Positions 17,572 to 27,005 of a stretch of 64,000 bases of DNA are shown piece by piece. A program made the position numbers and the translations under genes. The first letter of the stretch is position 1; each line of letters opens with the position of its first letter. Source of the stretch: Teichococcus vastitatis (GTDB lineage Bacteria; Pseudomonadota; Alphaproteobacteria; Acetobacterales; Acetobacteraceae); the NCBI RefSeq assembly GCF_003604215.1, contig NZ_QXGS01000002.1:430841-494840 (forward strand), written 5' to 3'. The notes beneath the pieces are model-generated. The model was not told the origin of the DNA, did no database searches, and worked only from the letters and a program-made list of their open reading frames with translations.

Positions 17572-18429
17572 ATGGCCGACATCACCGCCGAGGCGGAAGC
17601 GCGCACCGCGCTGGACGCCGCGGGGCAGCTCCCGGATGAGGAGCTGGACCTCGCCACCGTGGCGCTGCAATGCGCCCGCATCGATGCGCCGGACGCCGAT
17701 TGGCGCGCCGCCGCTGCCCATCTGACCGAGCTGGCCCGCGCCGCCGTGGAGGCCGCGACCGCCGATCCCGCGGCCGATGCCGGGGACGGCGCCCGCCGCG
17801 CCGCGGTGCTGCGCGCGCTGATGCAGGACCGCTTCGGCTATGCCGGCGACACGGCGCGGTATGACGCGGCGGAGAATGCCAACCTGATCCGCGTCACCGA
17901 GCGTCGGCGCGGCCTGCCGGTGGCGCTCGGCATCCTGTGGCTGCACGCCGCCGAGGCGGCGGGCTGGAACGCCTGGGGGCTGGATTTCCCCGGCCACTTC
18001 CTGATCGCGGTGGAGGGCCAGGAGGGCCCCGCCGTGCTGGACCCGTTCAACCCCGGCCCGGCGCTCTCCGCCGCCGAGCTGCGCGAGCTGCTGAAGCAGG
18101 TGCAGGGCGGCGCCGCCGAGCTGCATCGCTCCTATCTGGCGGCGGTGGGCAAGCGGGCGGTGCTGGTGCGGCTGCAGAACAACCTGAAGCTGCGCCGCCT
18201 GCAGGCCGGCGACGTGGCCGGCGCCCTGGCCTGCACCGAGGACGTGCTGCGCTTCGCCCCCGCCACCCCGCTGCTGTGGCGCGAGGCGGCGCTGATGAAC
18301 CAGCGCCTGGACCGCATGGGCGCGGCGCTGGCCTGCCTGGACCGGTTCCTGGCGCAGGTGCCGTCCGGCAGTGAGGCGGCGCAGCGCGCCCGCGGCCTGG
18401 CGGCGGAATGGCGCCAGCGGCTCAATTGA
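17572..18429 (+). CDS. SirB1-family transglutaminase-like/TPR protein
   Basis: A 285-residue protein with the SirB1 core (VLRALMQDRFGYAGDTARYD, LIRVTERRRGLPVALGILWLHAAEAAG, GLDFPGHFLIAVEG), related to transglutaminase/cysteine-protease folds, and C-terminal tetratricopeptide-like helices (about 205-280). Its biochemical role is not established; in other bacteria relatives sit near haem or peptide-release-factor genes. The ATG at 17572 is used; a TTG at 17533 in the same frame is possible and neither has a convincing ribosome site. It is convergent with the SH3 gene. Confidence 0.85.
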   Translation: MADITAEAEARTALDAAGQLPDEELDLATVALQCARIDAPDADWRAAAAHLTELARAAVEAATADPAADAGDGARRAAVLRALMQDRFGYAGDTARYDAAENANLIRVTERRRGLPVALGILWLHAAEAAGWNAWGLDFPGHFLIAVEGQEGPAVLDPFNPGPALSAAELRELLKQVQGGAAELHRSYLAAVGKRAVLVRLQNNLKLRRLQAGDVAGALACTEDVLRFAPATPLLWREAALMNQRLDRMGAALACLDRFLAQVPSGSEAAQRARGLAAEWRQRLN

Positions 18430-18458
18430 CCGCCTGCGCCGGCTGATCGCCTGATCTG

Positions 18459-18480
18459 GCTGGCCGCCTGAGCGGCCGGC
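18459..18480. terminator. Hairpin between convergent SirB1 and SH3 genes
   Basis: A 9 bp stem (18459-18467 with 18472-18480, one G-T pair) with a CTGA loop. It lies between the two stops. No T-run. Confidence 0.4.
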
Positions 18481-18484
18481 GCGC

Positions 18485-19417
18485 CTACTGGATGTCCTCG
18501 TCCGGGCCGACGCCCCACAGATCGGCCCGGCGCAGAAAGCCTTCCCGCCCGCCCACCGACACCTCGCACCAGGCATTGCCCGCCCGGCAGGCGCGGATGC
18601 GGCCGACCACGCCGGATTCCAGCTTGGCCACCACGGGGCTCGCCTCGGCGGCGGCGGCGCGCAGGATCAGCTCGTGCGGCGTTTTCACCAGAAAGGTGCG
18701 GCGGCCGGCCAGGGTCGATTGATGCACCCAGCCCTCGGTGCCCTCCATGTCGCGGATGCGGCGCCACTGGTTGTATTCGCGCACGATCATCACCGGCAGG
18801 TCGCGCCGCTGGTAGCTCCACTCGATCGGGAAGCGGGTGTCGGGGCCGATGCGCAGGTTCACGTCGTCGCTGCGCAGCGACACGAAGCGCGGGATCGGCA
18901 GGCCGGTGGCCGTGCCGATGCTGGGCTGCTCGATCTCCTCGCGGCTCGGTGCCGGGGAAGCCGGCACCGGCACCGCGGCGGCCGCCGCGCCCGCTGCCGC
19001 GGCGGCCGCCGTTCCCCCCGCGGCTGCGCCCGCGGCCGCCCCCGGGCGCTTCACCGGGGTTTGCGGCGCCGCCTGGGTGGGGGCGGCGCGCGAAGGCGCG
19101 GCCTGTTGCGGGCGCTGCTCCTGCCGGCGCGGCTCGACGGCGCGGGCCGGCGGCGTGGCCGGGCGGGCCGGGGCGGCGCCCGGGGCCGGGTTGCGCTGCG
19201 AGGCCGGCGGCCGGTCCGTCCCGGCGGGCGGCGCCACGCGCTGCGCGCCCGGCGGCGGGCGCAGAACCTGCGGCTCGGGCGCGGTGCCGCGCGGCACCGG
19301 CTGCGACAGGCCGGGCTGCGGCGCGCCGAGGTTGGAGGTGCCGAGGCTGGATTGCGCCGCCGCCGGCAGCGCCAGCAGCAGCGTGATGAGCGGGGATGCG
19401 AAACGAAGCCAAGCCAT
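18485..19417 (-). CDS. Exported SH3-domain protein with long Pro/Ala-rich linker
   Basis: A 310-residue protein. Residues 1-20 are a signal peptide (MAWLRFASPLITLLLALPAAAQ). A low-complexity Pro/Ala/Gln linker runs from about 25 to 155, and two bacterial SH3-like units occupy about 165-305 (VNLRIGPDTRFPIEWSYQRRDLPVMIV, then LILRAAAAEASPVVAKLESGVVGRI). This matches the family of periplasmic SH3-domain proteins thought to bind the cell wall. The linker is encoded by highly repetitive GC-rich DNA. The start at 19417 places the signal peptide at the N-terminus. The exact function is unknown. Confidence 0.85.
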   Translation of the reverse strand: MAWLRFASPLITLLLALPAAAQSSLGTSNLGAPQPGLSQPVPRGTAPEPQVLRPPPGAQRVAPPAGTDRPPASQRNPAPGAAPARPATPPARAVEPRRQEQRPQQAAPSRAAPTQAAPQTPVKRPGAAAGAAAGGTAAAAAAGAAAAAVPVPASPAPSREEIEQPSIGTATGLPIPRFVSLRSDDVNLRIGPDTRFPIEWSYQRRDLPVMIVREYNQWRRIRDMEGTEGWVHQSTLAGRRTFLVKTPHELILRAAAAEASPVVAKLESGVVGRIRACRAGNAWCEVSVGGREGFLRRADLWGVGPDEDIQ

Positions 19418-19565
19418 AGCGGGATCTGGCCCGCAAGCGGGGGTTGCGGTCAAGCAGACAGCTGCAACGAACCCATGACTTTCTTCAGTGCCGGCGATTT
19501 TCCCCGCAGGCGCGGCCCGGCGGCCGCAGATCCGGCCCGATTTGGCGCCCGATACGGCGCCTCGT

Positions 19566-20015
19566 TCAGCGCCCGGTGCTGCCGAAGCCGCCGGCGCCGC
19601 GCGCGGTGTCCGGCAGGGTCTCCACCACCTCCCAGTCCGCGCGCGTCACCGGCGCCAGCACGCCCTGGGCGATGCGGGTGCCGCGCTCCACCGTGAAGGG
19701 CGCGTCGCCGGCATTCAGGACGATGACCTGGATCTCCCCGCGATAATCCTCGTCCACCGTGCCGGGGCTGTTGGGCAGCATGATGCCGTGCTTCAGCGCC
19801 AGGCCGGAGCGCGGCCGGATCTGCAGCTCGTGGCCCGGCGGCAGGGCGACGCACAGGCCGGTCGGCACCAGCGCGCGGGCGCCGGGGGCGATCACCAGCG
19901 GCGCCGCCACGGCGGCCAGCAGGTCGAACCCGGCGGCGCCGGCGGTGGCGTAGGTGGGCAGCGGCAACCCCTCGGCATGGGGCAGGCGGCGCACGGCGAC
20001 GGTGGCGCGGCTCAT
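19566..20015 (-). CDS. dut: dUTP diphosphatase
   Basis: Hydrolyses dUTP to dUMP and pyrophosphate, keeping uracil out of DNA and supplying dTMP synthesis. The 149-residue trimeric dUTPase shows the five motifs, including [46 protein letters not shown] and the C-terminal [10 protein letters not shown] that closes over the substrate. Its ATG overlaps the coaBC stop by 4 nt (ATGA), so the two are translationally coupled; coaBC-dut is a conserved alphaproteobacterial pair. Confidence 0.97.
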   Translation of the reverse strand: MSRATVAVRRLPHAEGLPLPTYATAGAAGFDLLAAVAAPLVIAPGARALVPTGLCVALPPGHELQIRPRSGLALKHGIMLPNSPGTVDEDYRGEIQVIVLNAGDAPFTVERGTRIAQGVLAPVTRADWEVVETLPDTARGAGGFGSTGR

Positions 20016-21265
20016 GCCTCGGCGCCCCCGGCCAGGGTTTCGGCGATGCGCGCGGCCAGGCGGCCCGCCACCTCCTCCTTGGGCAGGCGCGGCCAATCCT
20101 CCACCCCGCCGGCGGTGACCAGGTGCACGGCATTCTCGGCGCCGCCCATCACGTCGCCCGACACGTCATTCGCCACGATCCAGTCGCACCCCTTGCGCTG
20201 CCGCTTCGCCAGGGCGTTGGACACCACGTTCTCCGTTTCGGCCGCGAAGCCCACCACCAGCCGGGGACGGCAGGCATGAGCGGACAGGGTGGCCAGGATG
20301 TCGGGGTTCAGCGCCAACGCCAGCGGCGGCGGCGCCTCGCCCGGCACCTTCTTGAGCTTCTGTTCGGCCGCGCCGGCGCTGCGCCAATCGGCCACGGCGG
20401 CGGCGCAGACCGCGGCATCGGCCGGCAGCGCCGCCTCGCAGGCGGCCAGCATCTCGGCCGCGGTGTTGACCCGCAGCACGGTGGCGCCGGGCGGGTCCGG
20501 CAGGATGACGGGGCCGGACACCAGCGTCACCCGCGCCCCCAGCGCCGCCAGGGCGCCGGCGATGGCATGGCCCTGCCGGCCGCTGCTGCGGTTGGCGATG
20601 TAGCGCACCGGATCGATCGGTTCATGCGTCGGGCCGGAGGTCACCAGCAGGTGCCGCCCGGCCAGGGGACGTCCAGCCATGGGTAATCCGGCCGCGGGTG
20701 GACGCTCGCGCCGGTGCCGCGCCGCGTCCAGCGCTGCCTCGATGGCGGCCAGGATCTCGGCCGGCTCGGCCAGCCGGCCGGGGCCGGATTCCGCCTCGGC
20801 CATGGCGCCCACGTTGGGGCCGACCACCCCGACGCCACGCTCCCGCAGCGCCGCCAGGTTGGCGCATGTCGCGGGATGCGCCCACATCGCCCAGTTCATC
20901 GCCGGCGCCACCAGTACCGGCCGGTCGGTGGCCAGCAGCAGGGTGGTGGCGAGGTCATCGGCCAGGCCATGCGCCATCCGTGCCAGCAGGTCGGCGGAGG
21001 CCGGCGCCACCACCACCAGATCGGGCAGGCGGGCGAGCCGGATGTGGCCCGTCTCCGCCTCGTCGGCGAGCGACCAGAGCTCCTGGTGCACCACTTCGCC
21101 GGCGATCGCCTGCAGCGCGTGCGGGGTGACGAAGCGGGCGCCGCCGGCCGTCAGCACGGGGATCACCCGCGCCCCGGCCTTGCGCAGCAGCCGTGTCAGC
21201 TCCAGCGCCTTGTAGGCGGAGACGCTGCCGGAAACGATCAGGAGGATGCGGGTATCGGCCAGCAT
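20012..21265 (-). CDS. coaBC: Bifunctional phosphopantothenoylcysteine decarboxylase / phosphopantothenate-cysteine ligase
   Basis: Two steps of coenzyme A synthesis in one chain. Residues about 1-185 form the flavin-dependent decarboxylase ([54 protein letters not shown]). Residues about 205-417 form the CTP-dependent ligase ([34 protein letters not shown]). At 417 residues it has normal length. The ATG at 21265 gives [13 protein letters not shown]. With coaA at 54 kb, two further steps of the CoA pathway are represented. Confidence 0.97.
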   Translation of the reverse strand: MLADTRILLIVSGSVSAYKALELTRLLRKAGARVIPVLTAGGARFVTPHALQAIAGEVVHQELWSLADEAETGHIRLARLPDLVVVAPASADLLARMAHGLADDLATTLLLATDRPVLVAPAMNWAMWAHPATCANLAALRERGVGVVGPNVGAMAEAESGPGRLAEPAEILAAIEAALDAARHRRERPPAAGLPMAGRPLAGRHLLVTSGPTHEPIDPVRYIANRSSGRQGHAIAGALAALGARVTLVSGPVILPDPPGATVLRVNTAAEMLAACEAALPADAAVCAAAVADWRSAGAAEQKLKKVPGEAPPPLALALNPDILATLSAHACRPRLVVGFAAETENVVSNALAKRQRKGCDWIVANDVSGDVMGGAENAVHLVTAGGVEDWPRLPKEEVAGRLAARIAETLAGGAEA

Positions 21266-21628
21266 GGGCCGCAAGCTAGACCGGACCAGGCCGGCCGGGA
21301 AGCCGGGCTTGGAATCCAGGGTGCACCGCCGCAAATCTAGGCGGGTCCGGAACTCGGACGTATCTTTTGTTGAAACACTGGATGAAGATGAGCCGGCAAA
21401 CCCGACCCCACAAAATTGTCAGGATCAAGGAAACGTGAGGGCTTGTCCCGGCGTAATGTCCTAGAAGCTACAGGAAGCGGCCTGGAGGGCCATTGGGTTG
21501 CCTGACTTATCTATTCGGTTGAAATGTTGCGAGGTGGCATTCAACCCGAAGCGCTGTTGGCGGAACGTTCATCCAAAAACTCTCGTTTCTCGTCCCGTTG
21601 TCCACCAACGACCATCATGGGAGCTGTG
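21266..21628. other. Intergenic region between divergent coaBC and HAD/membrane gene
   Basis: About 360 nt without a supportable gene, less GC-rich than its surroundings. The frame of the HAD gene is open from 21524, but without a ribosome site. The region should hold both divergent promoters; no clear operator or riboswitch was seen. Confidence 0.5.
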
Positions 21629-23092
21629 ATGCCGGAAAACCGCGATAATCTCGCCCGGTGCGATCTGGATGATGCGCTCCGGCAGCGGGCTGCGGATGAC
21701 GACGGTGACGTGTTCGTTGATTTCGACCACACCATCTTCTCCTGCAACAGCACCGAACTGTTCATCGCCTCCTGCAAGCCGTCTCTGCTGGTCGCGATGA
21801 TCGACTTCCTGGTGCGGCAGTGCATTCCCTGGCGCTTCACCGGGCTGCCGCGCTGGTTCCGCCTGCGCGACTACGCCTGCGTGCTGATGATCGTGCTGCT
21901 GACGCCCTGGAACCTGTGGCTGTGGAAGCGGCGGGCCCCGGCGCTGTTCGCCGAGCACGAGAGCCGCACGGTGCGGCGCAGCCTGTCGGTGCTGGACCCG
22001 GCCCGGATGGTGATCGTCACCTTCGGGATGGATTTCGTGGTGCGCGCCCTGCTGCGGGGCAGCCAGTGGGAGCAGACGCGGCTGGTGGCCACGCCGATGC
22101 TGCCGCGGCCGAGCCATTTCGCGCGCGGCAAGCTGTCGCTGCTGACGGAGCTGTTCGGGCACCAAGCGGTGGCGGCATCAACCGCCGTCACGGATTCGCT
22201 GGACGACCGCGACCTGCTGCTCGGCTCCCGCCATGGCATCCTGATCGAGCCGCAGGGCGGCGAGTTCCGAGCCGCCGAGCATCTCTACGTCCCGATGCGC
22301 TACACCGCGCGCGCCAAGTACACGCGGTCCTACGTGATCGACCAGATCCTGCTGGTGGACGTCGCGCTGCTGATGCTGGCCGTGGCGCAGTCGGGGCTGC
22401 AGGTGATCGAGGCGGCGGTGTATGTCCCGCTGCTCGTGATGTCGATCATGTGCGTCTACGAGATGGGCTATTTCGAGAACGACATGGTGGCCGCCCGGCG
22501 CGAGGTGAAGCCGACCCTCACGGCCGAGGTGAAGCGCTTCATCGCCTACCCGATCTATCCGGGCGCCTGGGTCTGGGCGATCACCCTCGGCATCGCCGGC
22601 ATCGGCATGGCGCATTGGCGCGGCGAGCTCAGCGTGCACAGCGTGCCGGCGGCGATCGGCTTCTGGGTCGGCGCGCTGATCGTGCTGCGGGCGGTGTTCT
22701 TCGCCTACAACCAGCGGCGCACCGATGCGCGGCTGGTGATGTATCCCATGCTGCACTTCATGAAGTACTGCCCGATCTTCGTGCTGATCCACCCGACGCC
22801 GATGGGCGTGGTGCTGGCGCTCAGCCAGGTCGCGACCATGTGGGTGGTCTACATGACCTACCGCCTGGGCGGGAACCAGAAGGCGATCCCGAAGGAGGTG
22901 TTCCGCACCGGGCTGTGGGCCATCGGCATGGGCTTCCTCGGCACGGCGGGGCTGTTCGGCTCGCGCGAGAACATGGTGATCCTGACCTTGATGGGCATGT
23001 GGTCGGTGGCCCGCCTCAGCAAGCCGATGGTGCTGCAATGGGCCCGCAGCAACGACCTGCGCAGCGCCCTGAAGGCGACGCTGTCGCCCTGA
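21629..23092 (+). CDS. HAD-superfamily hydrolase fused to a polytopic membrane domain
   Basis: A 487-residue protein of two parts. The N-terminal HAD phosphatase-like domain has the nucleophile motif FVDFDHTIF (Asp31, Asp33), a likely motif III lysine in HFARGKLSLL and motif IV in TDSLDDRDLL. A hydrophobic segment (CVLMIVLLTPWNLWLW, about 92-107) interrupts it as a cap-like insertion. From about 225 on there are some seven membrane helices. The segment YFENDMVAARREVKP weakly recalls the first Asp-rich motif of UbiA prenyltransferases, which also exist as HAD fusions, but the second aspartate is missing, so I do not call it UbiA. The ATG at 21629 has GGGAG 5 nt upstream. Its substrate is unknown. 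Confidence 0.75.
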   Translation: MPENRDNLARCDLDDALRQRAADDDGDVFVDFDHTIFSCNSTELFIASCKPSLLVAMIDFLVRQCIPWRFTGLPRWFRLRDYACVLMIVLLTPWNLWLWKRRAPALFAEHESRTVRRSLSVLDPARMVIVTFGMDFVVRALLRGSQWEQTRLVATPMLPRPSHFARGKLSLLTELFGHQAVAASTAVTDSLDDRDLLLGSRHGILIEPQGGEFRAAEHLYVPMRYTARAKYTRSYVIDQILLVDVALLMLAVAQSGLQVIEAAVYVPLLVMSIMCVYEMGYFENDMVAARREVKPTLTAEVKRFIAYPIYPGAWVWAITLGIAGIGMAHWRGELSVHSVPAAIGFWVGALIVLRAVFFAYNQRRTDARLVMYPMLHFMKYCPIFVLIHPTPMGVVLALSQVATMWVVYMTYRLGGNQKAIPKEVFRTGLWAIGMGFLGTAGLFGSRENMVILTLMGMWSVARLSKPMVLQWARSNDLRSALKATLSP

Positions 23093-23135
23093 TCTGGCGC
23101 CGGACCCGGCCGGGCCGGACTAGGCGCGACGAAAC

Positions 23136-23158
23136 AAAGGGGGCCGCGGCCCCCTTTT
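23136..23158. terminator. Rho-independent bidirectional terminator
   Basis: A perfect 22 nt palindrome (11 nt arms, 23136-23146 and 23147-23157) followed by four Ts on the plus strand and TTTGTTTC on the minus strand. It lies between the convergent HAD and ubiE genes and fits both. Confidence 0.8.
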
Positions 23159-23170
23159 CCATGTCCGCCG

Positions 23171-23908
23171 CTACAGCTTCCAGCCGGTGTGAATGGCGCA
23201 GATCCCACCCGACAGGTTGCGCCAGCCGACCCGCTCGAACCCGGCCCGCTCCATCATGCCGGCCAGCGTCGGCTGGTCGGGGAACATGCGGATGCTCTCG
23301 GCCAGGTACTGGTAGCTCTCGGCATCCTGTGCCACGCGCTGCCCGATCATCGGCAGCGCCTTGAACGACCAGGCGTCATAGAGCGGCCGAAGCGCCGCGA
23401 CCTCCAGCCGCGAGAATTCCAGCACGCACATCCGCCCGCCCGGGCGCAGCACGCGGAAGCCTTCGCGCAGCACCGCGTCCTTGTCGGTGCAGTTGCGCAG
23501 CCCGAAGGCCATTGAGACGCGTTCCACATGGCCGTCCGGCAGCGGGATCTTTTCCGCGTCGCAGCAGACGAAGGACAGCCCCTCGACGAGGCCCTTCTGC
23601 GCCGCGCGGCCTTCGCCCACCACCAGCATGGCGGCGTTGATGTCGGCTAGGATCACCGATCCGGCGCCGCGGCGCTTGGCCAGAAAGGCCACGTCGCCGG
23701 TGCCGGCCGCGAGGTCGAGCAGCGTGTCGCGCGGCCCGGCGCCGATCGCGGCCACGAAGGCCTGCTTCCAGGCGCGATGCAGGCCGAGCGACATCAGGTC
23801 GTTCATCACGTCGTATTTCGGCGCGACGCTGTTGAACACCTCCCGCACCATGGACGCCTTGGCGTCGCGGGGCACCTCGCGGAAGCCGAAATCGGTGGTT
23901 TCTGTCAT
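23171..23908 (-). CDS. ubiE: Demethylmenaquinone / 2-polyprenyl-benzoquinol C-methyltransferase UbiE
   Basis: The AdoMet-dependent C-methylation step of ubiquinone (and, where present, menaquinone) synthesis. At 245 residues it has normal length. Family signatures are VFNSVAPKYDVMNDLMSLGLHRAWK, the AdoMet motif LLDLAAGTGDVAF, MAFGLRNCTDK and VLRPGGRMCVLEFSR. The ATG at 23908 gives MTETTDFGFREVPRDAKASM. In many alphaproteobacteria the order is mutM-ubiE-ubiB-coaBC-dut. Here mutM is 35 kb away and no ubiB is seen beside ubiE. Confidence 0.97.
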   Translation of the reverse strand: MTETTDFGFREVPRDAKASMVREVFNSVAPKYDVMNDLMSLGLHRAWKQAFVAAIGAGPRDTLLDLAAGTGDVAFLAKRRGAGSVILADINAAMLVVGEGRAAQKGLVEGLSFVCCDAEKIPLPDGHVERVSMAFGLRNCTDKDAVLREGFRVLRPGGRMCVLEFSRLEVAALRPLYDAWSFKALPMIGQRVAQDAESYQYLAESIRMFPDQPTLAGMMERAGFERVGWRNLSGGICAIHTGWKL

Positions 23909-23986
23909 GGGTCGAAGATAGCGCGGCCCGGCCGGGTGGAAAGCCGGCCGGGCCGGGAAATCGCGTCGCCGGCGCGGGCCGGCGCC

Positions 23987-25525
23987 TCACCGCCGGACGC
24001 GGCGCAGATCCTGCATGCGCAGCGCGCCCAGGGCCTGAGTGCTGCCGAAATAGAGCACGAGGCCCAGCACCACCAGCAGGCCGAGCCCGGCCAGCCGCAT
24101 GATCCCGGTGCTCCAGCCGAGCAGCGGAAACAACAGCGGCAGCGCCAGCGCCAGCCCGGCCGCCATCACCGCGGTGGCCACAACCAGCCGCCACAGATTG
24201 CGCCGCAGCCGCCGGTCGGCGCGGAAATGGCGCCGCCGCCCTAGCAGCGCCAGCAGCAGCCCGGCATTGCACCAGGCCGCCAGCGAGGTGGCGAGGGCGA
24301 TGCCCACATGCTGAAGGAACTGGGTCAGGAACAGGGACAGCGCCAGGTTCACCGCCACCACGGCGATGCCGACCTTGACCGGCGTCGCCGTGTCGCCGCG
24401 GGCGAAGAAGCCGGGCGAGAACGCCTTGATTAGCACAAAGGCCGGCAGGCCCACCGCATAGGCCCGCAACGCCCAGGACACGGATTCGGCATCCGCCACG
24501 CTGAGTGCGCCGCGCTGGAACAGCGTCAGCACGATGGGCGCCGCCAGCACGATCAGCGCCGCCGCCGCCGGCAGGGTCAGCGCCAGCGACAGCTCGATGG
24601 CGCGGTTCATGGAGCGGTGGGCGGATAGCGGCTTGCCGCCGCGTAGCTGGCGCGACAGCACCGGCAGCAGCGCCGTGCCCACCGCCGCGCCGACCACGCC
24701 GAGCGGCAGCTGCGCCACCCGGTCGGCATAGGTCAGGAAGGAGATGGCGCCGACCGGCAGCAGGGAGGCGATGAACACGTCGATCGCCAGGCTCATCTGC
24801 GTCACGCTGGCGCCCAGCACGCCGGGCAACATGGAGCGCAGCACGCGGCGCGTCTCGGGCGTCACCCGCGGCCAGGACAGGATGGGAAAGCCCATGCCGA
24901 CCCGGTGGCAGGCCACCACCACCAGCACCAGCTGGGCGATGCCGGACAGCATGGTGCCCCAGGCCAGCGCATGCGCCGGCGTCGCCACGAAGGGCGTCAG
25001 CGCGAACAGCGACACGATGGCGAACATGTTGAACATCAGCGGCGCGCCGGCGGCGAGGGCGAATTTGTCGATCGCGTTCAGCACGCCCGACACCAGCGCG
25101 GTCAGGCAGATGAACAGCAGGTAGGGGAAGGTGATGCGCGACAGCTCGATCACCAGCCCGAAGCGCAGCGGCTCGTCGCGCAGGCCGGGGGTCAGCACCG
25201 CCATGATCTGCGGCATGAAGAGCATGCCGAGGCCGACGATCAGCGAGAGCCACAGGGTCATCAGCGTCGACATGCGCGCCGCCAGCTCGCGCGCCCGCTT
25301 CGGCCCTTCCAGCGTCAGCGTGCCGGTGAAGGCAGGCACGAAGGCGGCGTTGAAGGCGCCCTCGCCGAACAGGCGGCGGAACAGGTTGGGCAGGCGCAGC
25401 GCGATGAAGAAGGCGTCCGCCAGCGGGCCGGCGCCCAGCGTCGCGGCGATCAGCATGTCGCGCGCGAAGCCCAGGATGCGGCTGGCAAAGGTCCAGCCGC
25501 CGATGGTCAGGACGTTCTTCAGCAT
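23987..25525 (-). CDS. murJ: Lipid II flippase MurJ
   Basis: A 512-residue inner-membrane protein of the MviN/MurJ (MOP) family that moves lipid-linked peptidoglycan precursor across the membrane. Typical segments are SRILGFARDMLIAATLGAGPLADAFFIALRLPNLFRRLF at the N-terminus, GEGAFNAAFVPAF, ASLLPVGAISFLTYADRVAQLPLGV and ALPAFVL-like helices; about 14 membrane spans are expected. The start at 25525 follows the secB stop by 29 nt on the same strand, so the genes are probably co-transcribed. Confidence 0.96.
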   Translation of the reverse strand: MLKNVLTIGGWTFASRILGFARDMLIAATLGAGPLADAFFIALRLPNLFRRLFGEGAFNAAFVPAFTGTLTLEGPKRARELAARMSTLMTLWLSLIVGLGMLFMPQIMAVLTPGLRDEPLRFGLVIELSRITFPYLLFICLTALVSGVLNAIDKFALAAGAPLMFNMFAIVSLFALTPFVATPAHALAWGTMLSGIAQLVLVVVACHRVGMGFPILSWPRVTPETRRVLRSMLPGVLGASVTQMSLAIDVFIASLLPVGAISFLTYADRVAQLPLGVVGAAVGTALLPVLSRQLRGGKPLSAHRSMNRAIELSLALTLPAAAALIVLAAPIVLTLFQRGALSVADAESVSWALRAYAVGLPAFVLIKAFSPGFFARGDTATPVKVGIAVVAVNLALSLFLTQFLQHVGIALATSLAAWCNAGLLLALLGRRRHFRADRRLRRNLWRLVVATAVMAAGLALALPLLFPLLGWSTGIMRLAGLGLLVVLGLVLYFGSTQALGALRMQDLRRVRR

Positions 25526-25554
25526 GCCTCAGACCGGCGCGCGGGGCGCCGGGA

Positions 25555-26109
25555 TCAGGCCTGCGGGGCCGCGGCGGCGCCGCCCGGCTGGCCGCGGCGG
25601 GACTGCCACAGCGCCACGAAGTCGATCGGCGACAGCAGCACCGGTGGGAATCCGCCATCGCGCGTCACGTCGGCCAGGATGTTGCGGGCGAAGGGGAACA
25701 ACAGGCGCGGGCATTCCACCAGCAGCAGCGGCTCCACCATGTTGGGCTCCACATTCACCGTGAAGATGCCGCAATACACCAGCTCGGCGATGAACGCGGT
25801 CTGCGGCTTGCCGTCGGGGCCGTTGGTCTGGGCATCGGCGCGGATCTGCAGCGCCACCTCGAACACGTTCTGGTCCTGCTGCAGCGGGCGCGCCTGCACG
25901 TCCAGCGCCAGGTCGATGCGCGGCGGCTCGCGCATGGTGGCGAACAGCTCCGGCGCTCCCGGCACCTCGAAGCTCAGATCCTTGGTGTATTGCAGGTTCA
26001 GCAGCAGCGGGCCCTGCGGCGCGGCGCCGGCCTGCCCAGGATTTCCGGACGGATTGTTCCCGGAACCATTCGGGGTGGCGTTCTCAGGCGGGAAATTGGT
26101 GTCGGACAT
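25555..26109 (-). CDS. secB: Protein-export chaperone SecB
   Basis: A tetrameric cytosolic chaperone that holds preproteins unfolded for SecA. The 184-residue product has a Pro/Asn/Gly-rich N-terminal tail (about 1-35) and the SecB fold: LNLQYTKDLSFEVPGAP, VALQIRADAQ, AELVYCGIFTVN and CPRLLFPFARNILADVTRDGGFPP. The start at 26109 gives MSDTNFPPENATPNGS. The C-terminal QPGGAAAAPQA tail is longer than in enterics, as is common in alphaproteobacteria. It lies directly upstream of murJ. Confidence 0.95.
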   Translation of the reverse strand: MSDTNFPPENATPNGSGNNPSGNPGQAGAAPQGPLLLNLQYTKDLSFEVPGAPELFATMREPPRIDLALDVQARPLQQDQNVFEVALQIRADAQTNGPDGKPQTAFIAELVYCGIFTVNVEPNMVEPLLLVECPRLLFPFARNILADVTRDGGFPPVLLSPIDFVALWQSRRGQPGGAAAAPQA

Positions 26110-26280
26110 GCGGGCCCCAAGGAAAATGCGGTGAGATGCGGTTCCGGTTGCGCGGCGCGGGGTAGCACGACCGGCCGCCGCTGTCACAGCCGCGATGCGG
26201 CACCGCAACGCCGTCCGGCGGCGCGCCGGGGCGGTTCCTCGGGAAGACGGTGTGGAAGCGGGCCGGGGCCTGGCCCGGCG

Positions 26281-26838
26281 TCAGGGATGCTTCCAGGAGA
26301 TGCTGGCCGGCGCCGGCTCGGTCGGGTTGCAGCGCAGCCAGCGGCCATTCGCCACCGATTCGCCCGTCATCGACAGGATGAAGCCCCAGTGCGACACCAC
26401 CACGGTGCGGTCCCAATCCTCCAGCGCGCTCATCTCGGCGCGGAACAGCTTGGCACGGCCCTCGACCTGCGGCGCCGGTTCCTCGGCGGCAGGCCACCAG
26501 ACCTCGTCAACATGGGCGAGGTCGAGCTCCGGCCATTGCAGCGACAGGGCGGTGCGGGGCGTGCCGATGTCGCAGATAAAGGCGTAGCGCTCCCGCACCA
26601 GCGGCTGCACCAGCACCGGCAGGCCCAGCATCCGGGCCAGCGGCGCCGCGGTCTGCAGCGCGCGGGTGTAGGGGCTGGCGATGATGCGGGTAATGCCTTC
26701 GCTGGCCAGGGCCGCGGCCGCCTGCTCCGCCTGGTACTGCCCGAGCGCGGTCAGCTTCGGGTCCTTGATGCCCGGATCGCGCCGGGTGGCCGTGAAATGC
26801 AGGTTGAACTCGCTCTGGCCGTGGCGCAGCAGGATCAT
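26281..26838 (-). CDS. Histidine phosphatase (phosphoglycerate mutase) family protein
   Basis: A 185-residue member of the phosphohistidine phosphatase superfamily. The catalytic histidine lies in ILLRHGQSEFN at the very N-terminus, the second is in VVSHWGF (about 148), and the conserved arginine is in ASPYTRALQTA. The protein is short and lacks the insert of true glycolytic mutases, so a phosphatase on a small substrate is more likely. The ATG at 26838 with GGGAGGG upstream places the RHG motif correctly. The substrate is unknown. Confidence 0.88.
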   Translation of the reverse strand: MILLRHGQSEFNLHFTATRRDPGIKDPKLTALGQYQAEQAAAALASEGITRIIASPYTRALQTAAPLARMLGLPVLVQPLVRERYAFICDIGTPRTALSLQWPELDLAHVDEVWWPAAEEPAPQVEGRAKLFRAEMSALEDWDRTVVVSHWGFILSMTGESVANGRWLRCNPTEPAPASISWKHP

Positions 26839-27005
26839 CGCAAGCCCTCCCTTGGCATGGCCTGAGCCATGGCTGGTGCGGGAGGTAGCCTCGCCCCTGG
26901 CGCGCCGCAAGGCGCCCGGTGCCGGCCTGGGCCGCCGATTGAGCCCTGGGCGACCGTTGCGGCCCCGCCGTGCGGCACCTAGATAGGACACATGAGGAGA
27001 AAGCA

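Noticed and set aside
18950-19480. Ala/Pro-rich plus-strand frames opposite the SH3 protein linker
   Set aside because: They are a by-product of the repetitive linker DNA, without start signals or a family.
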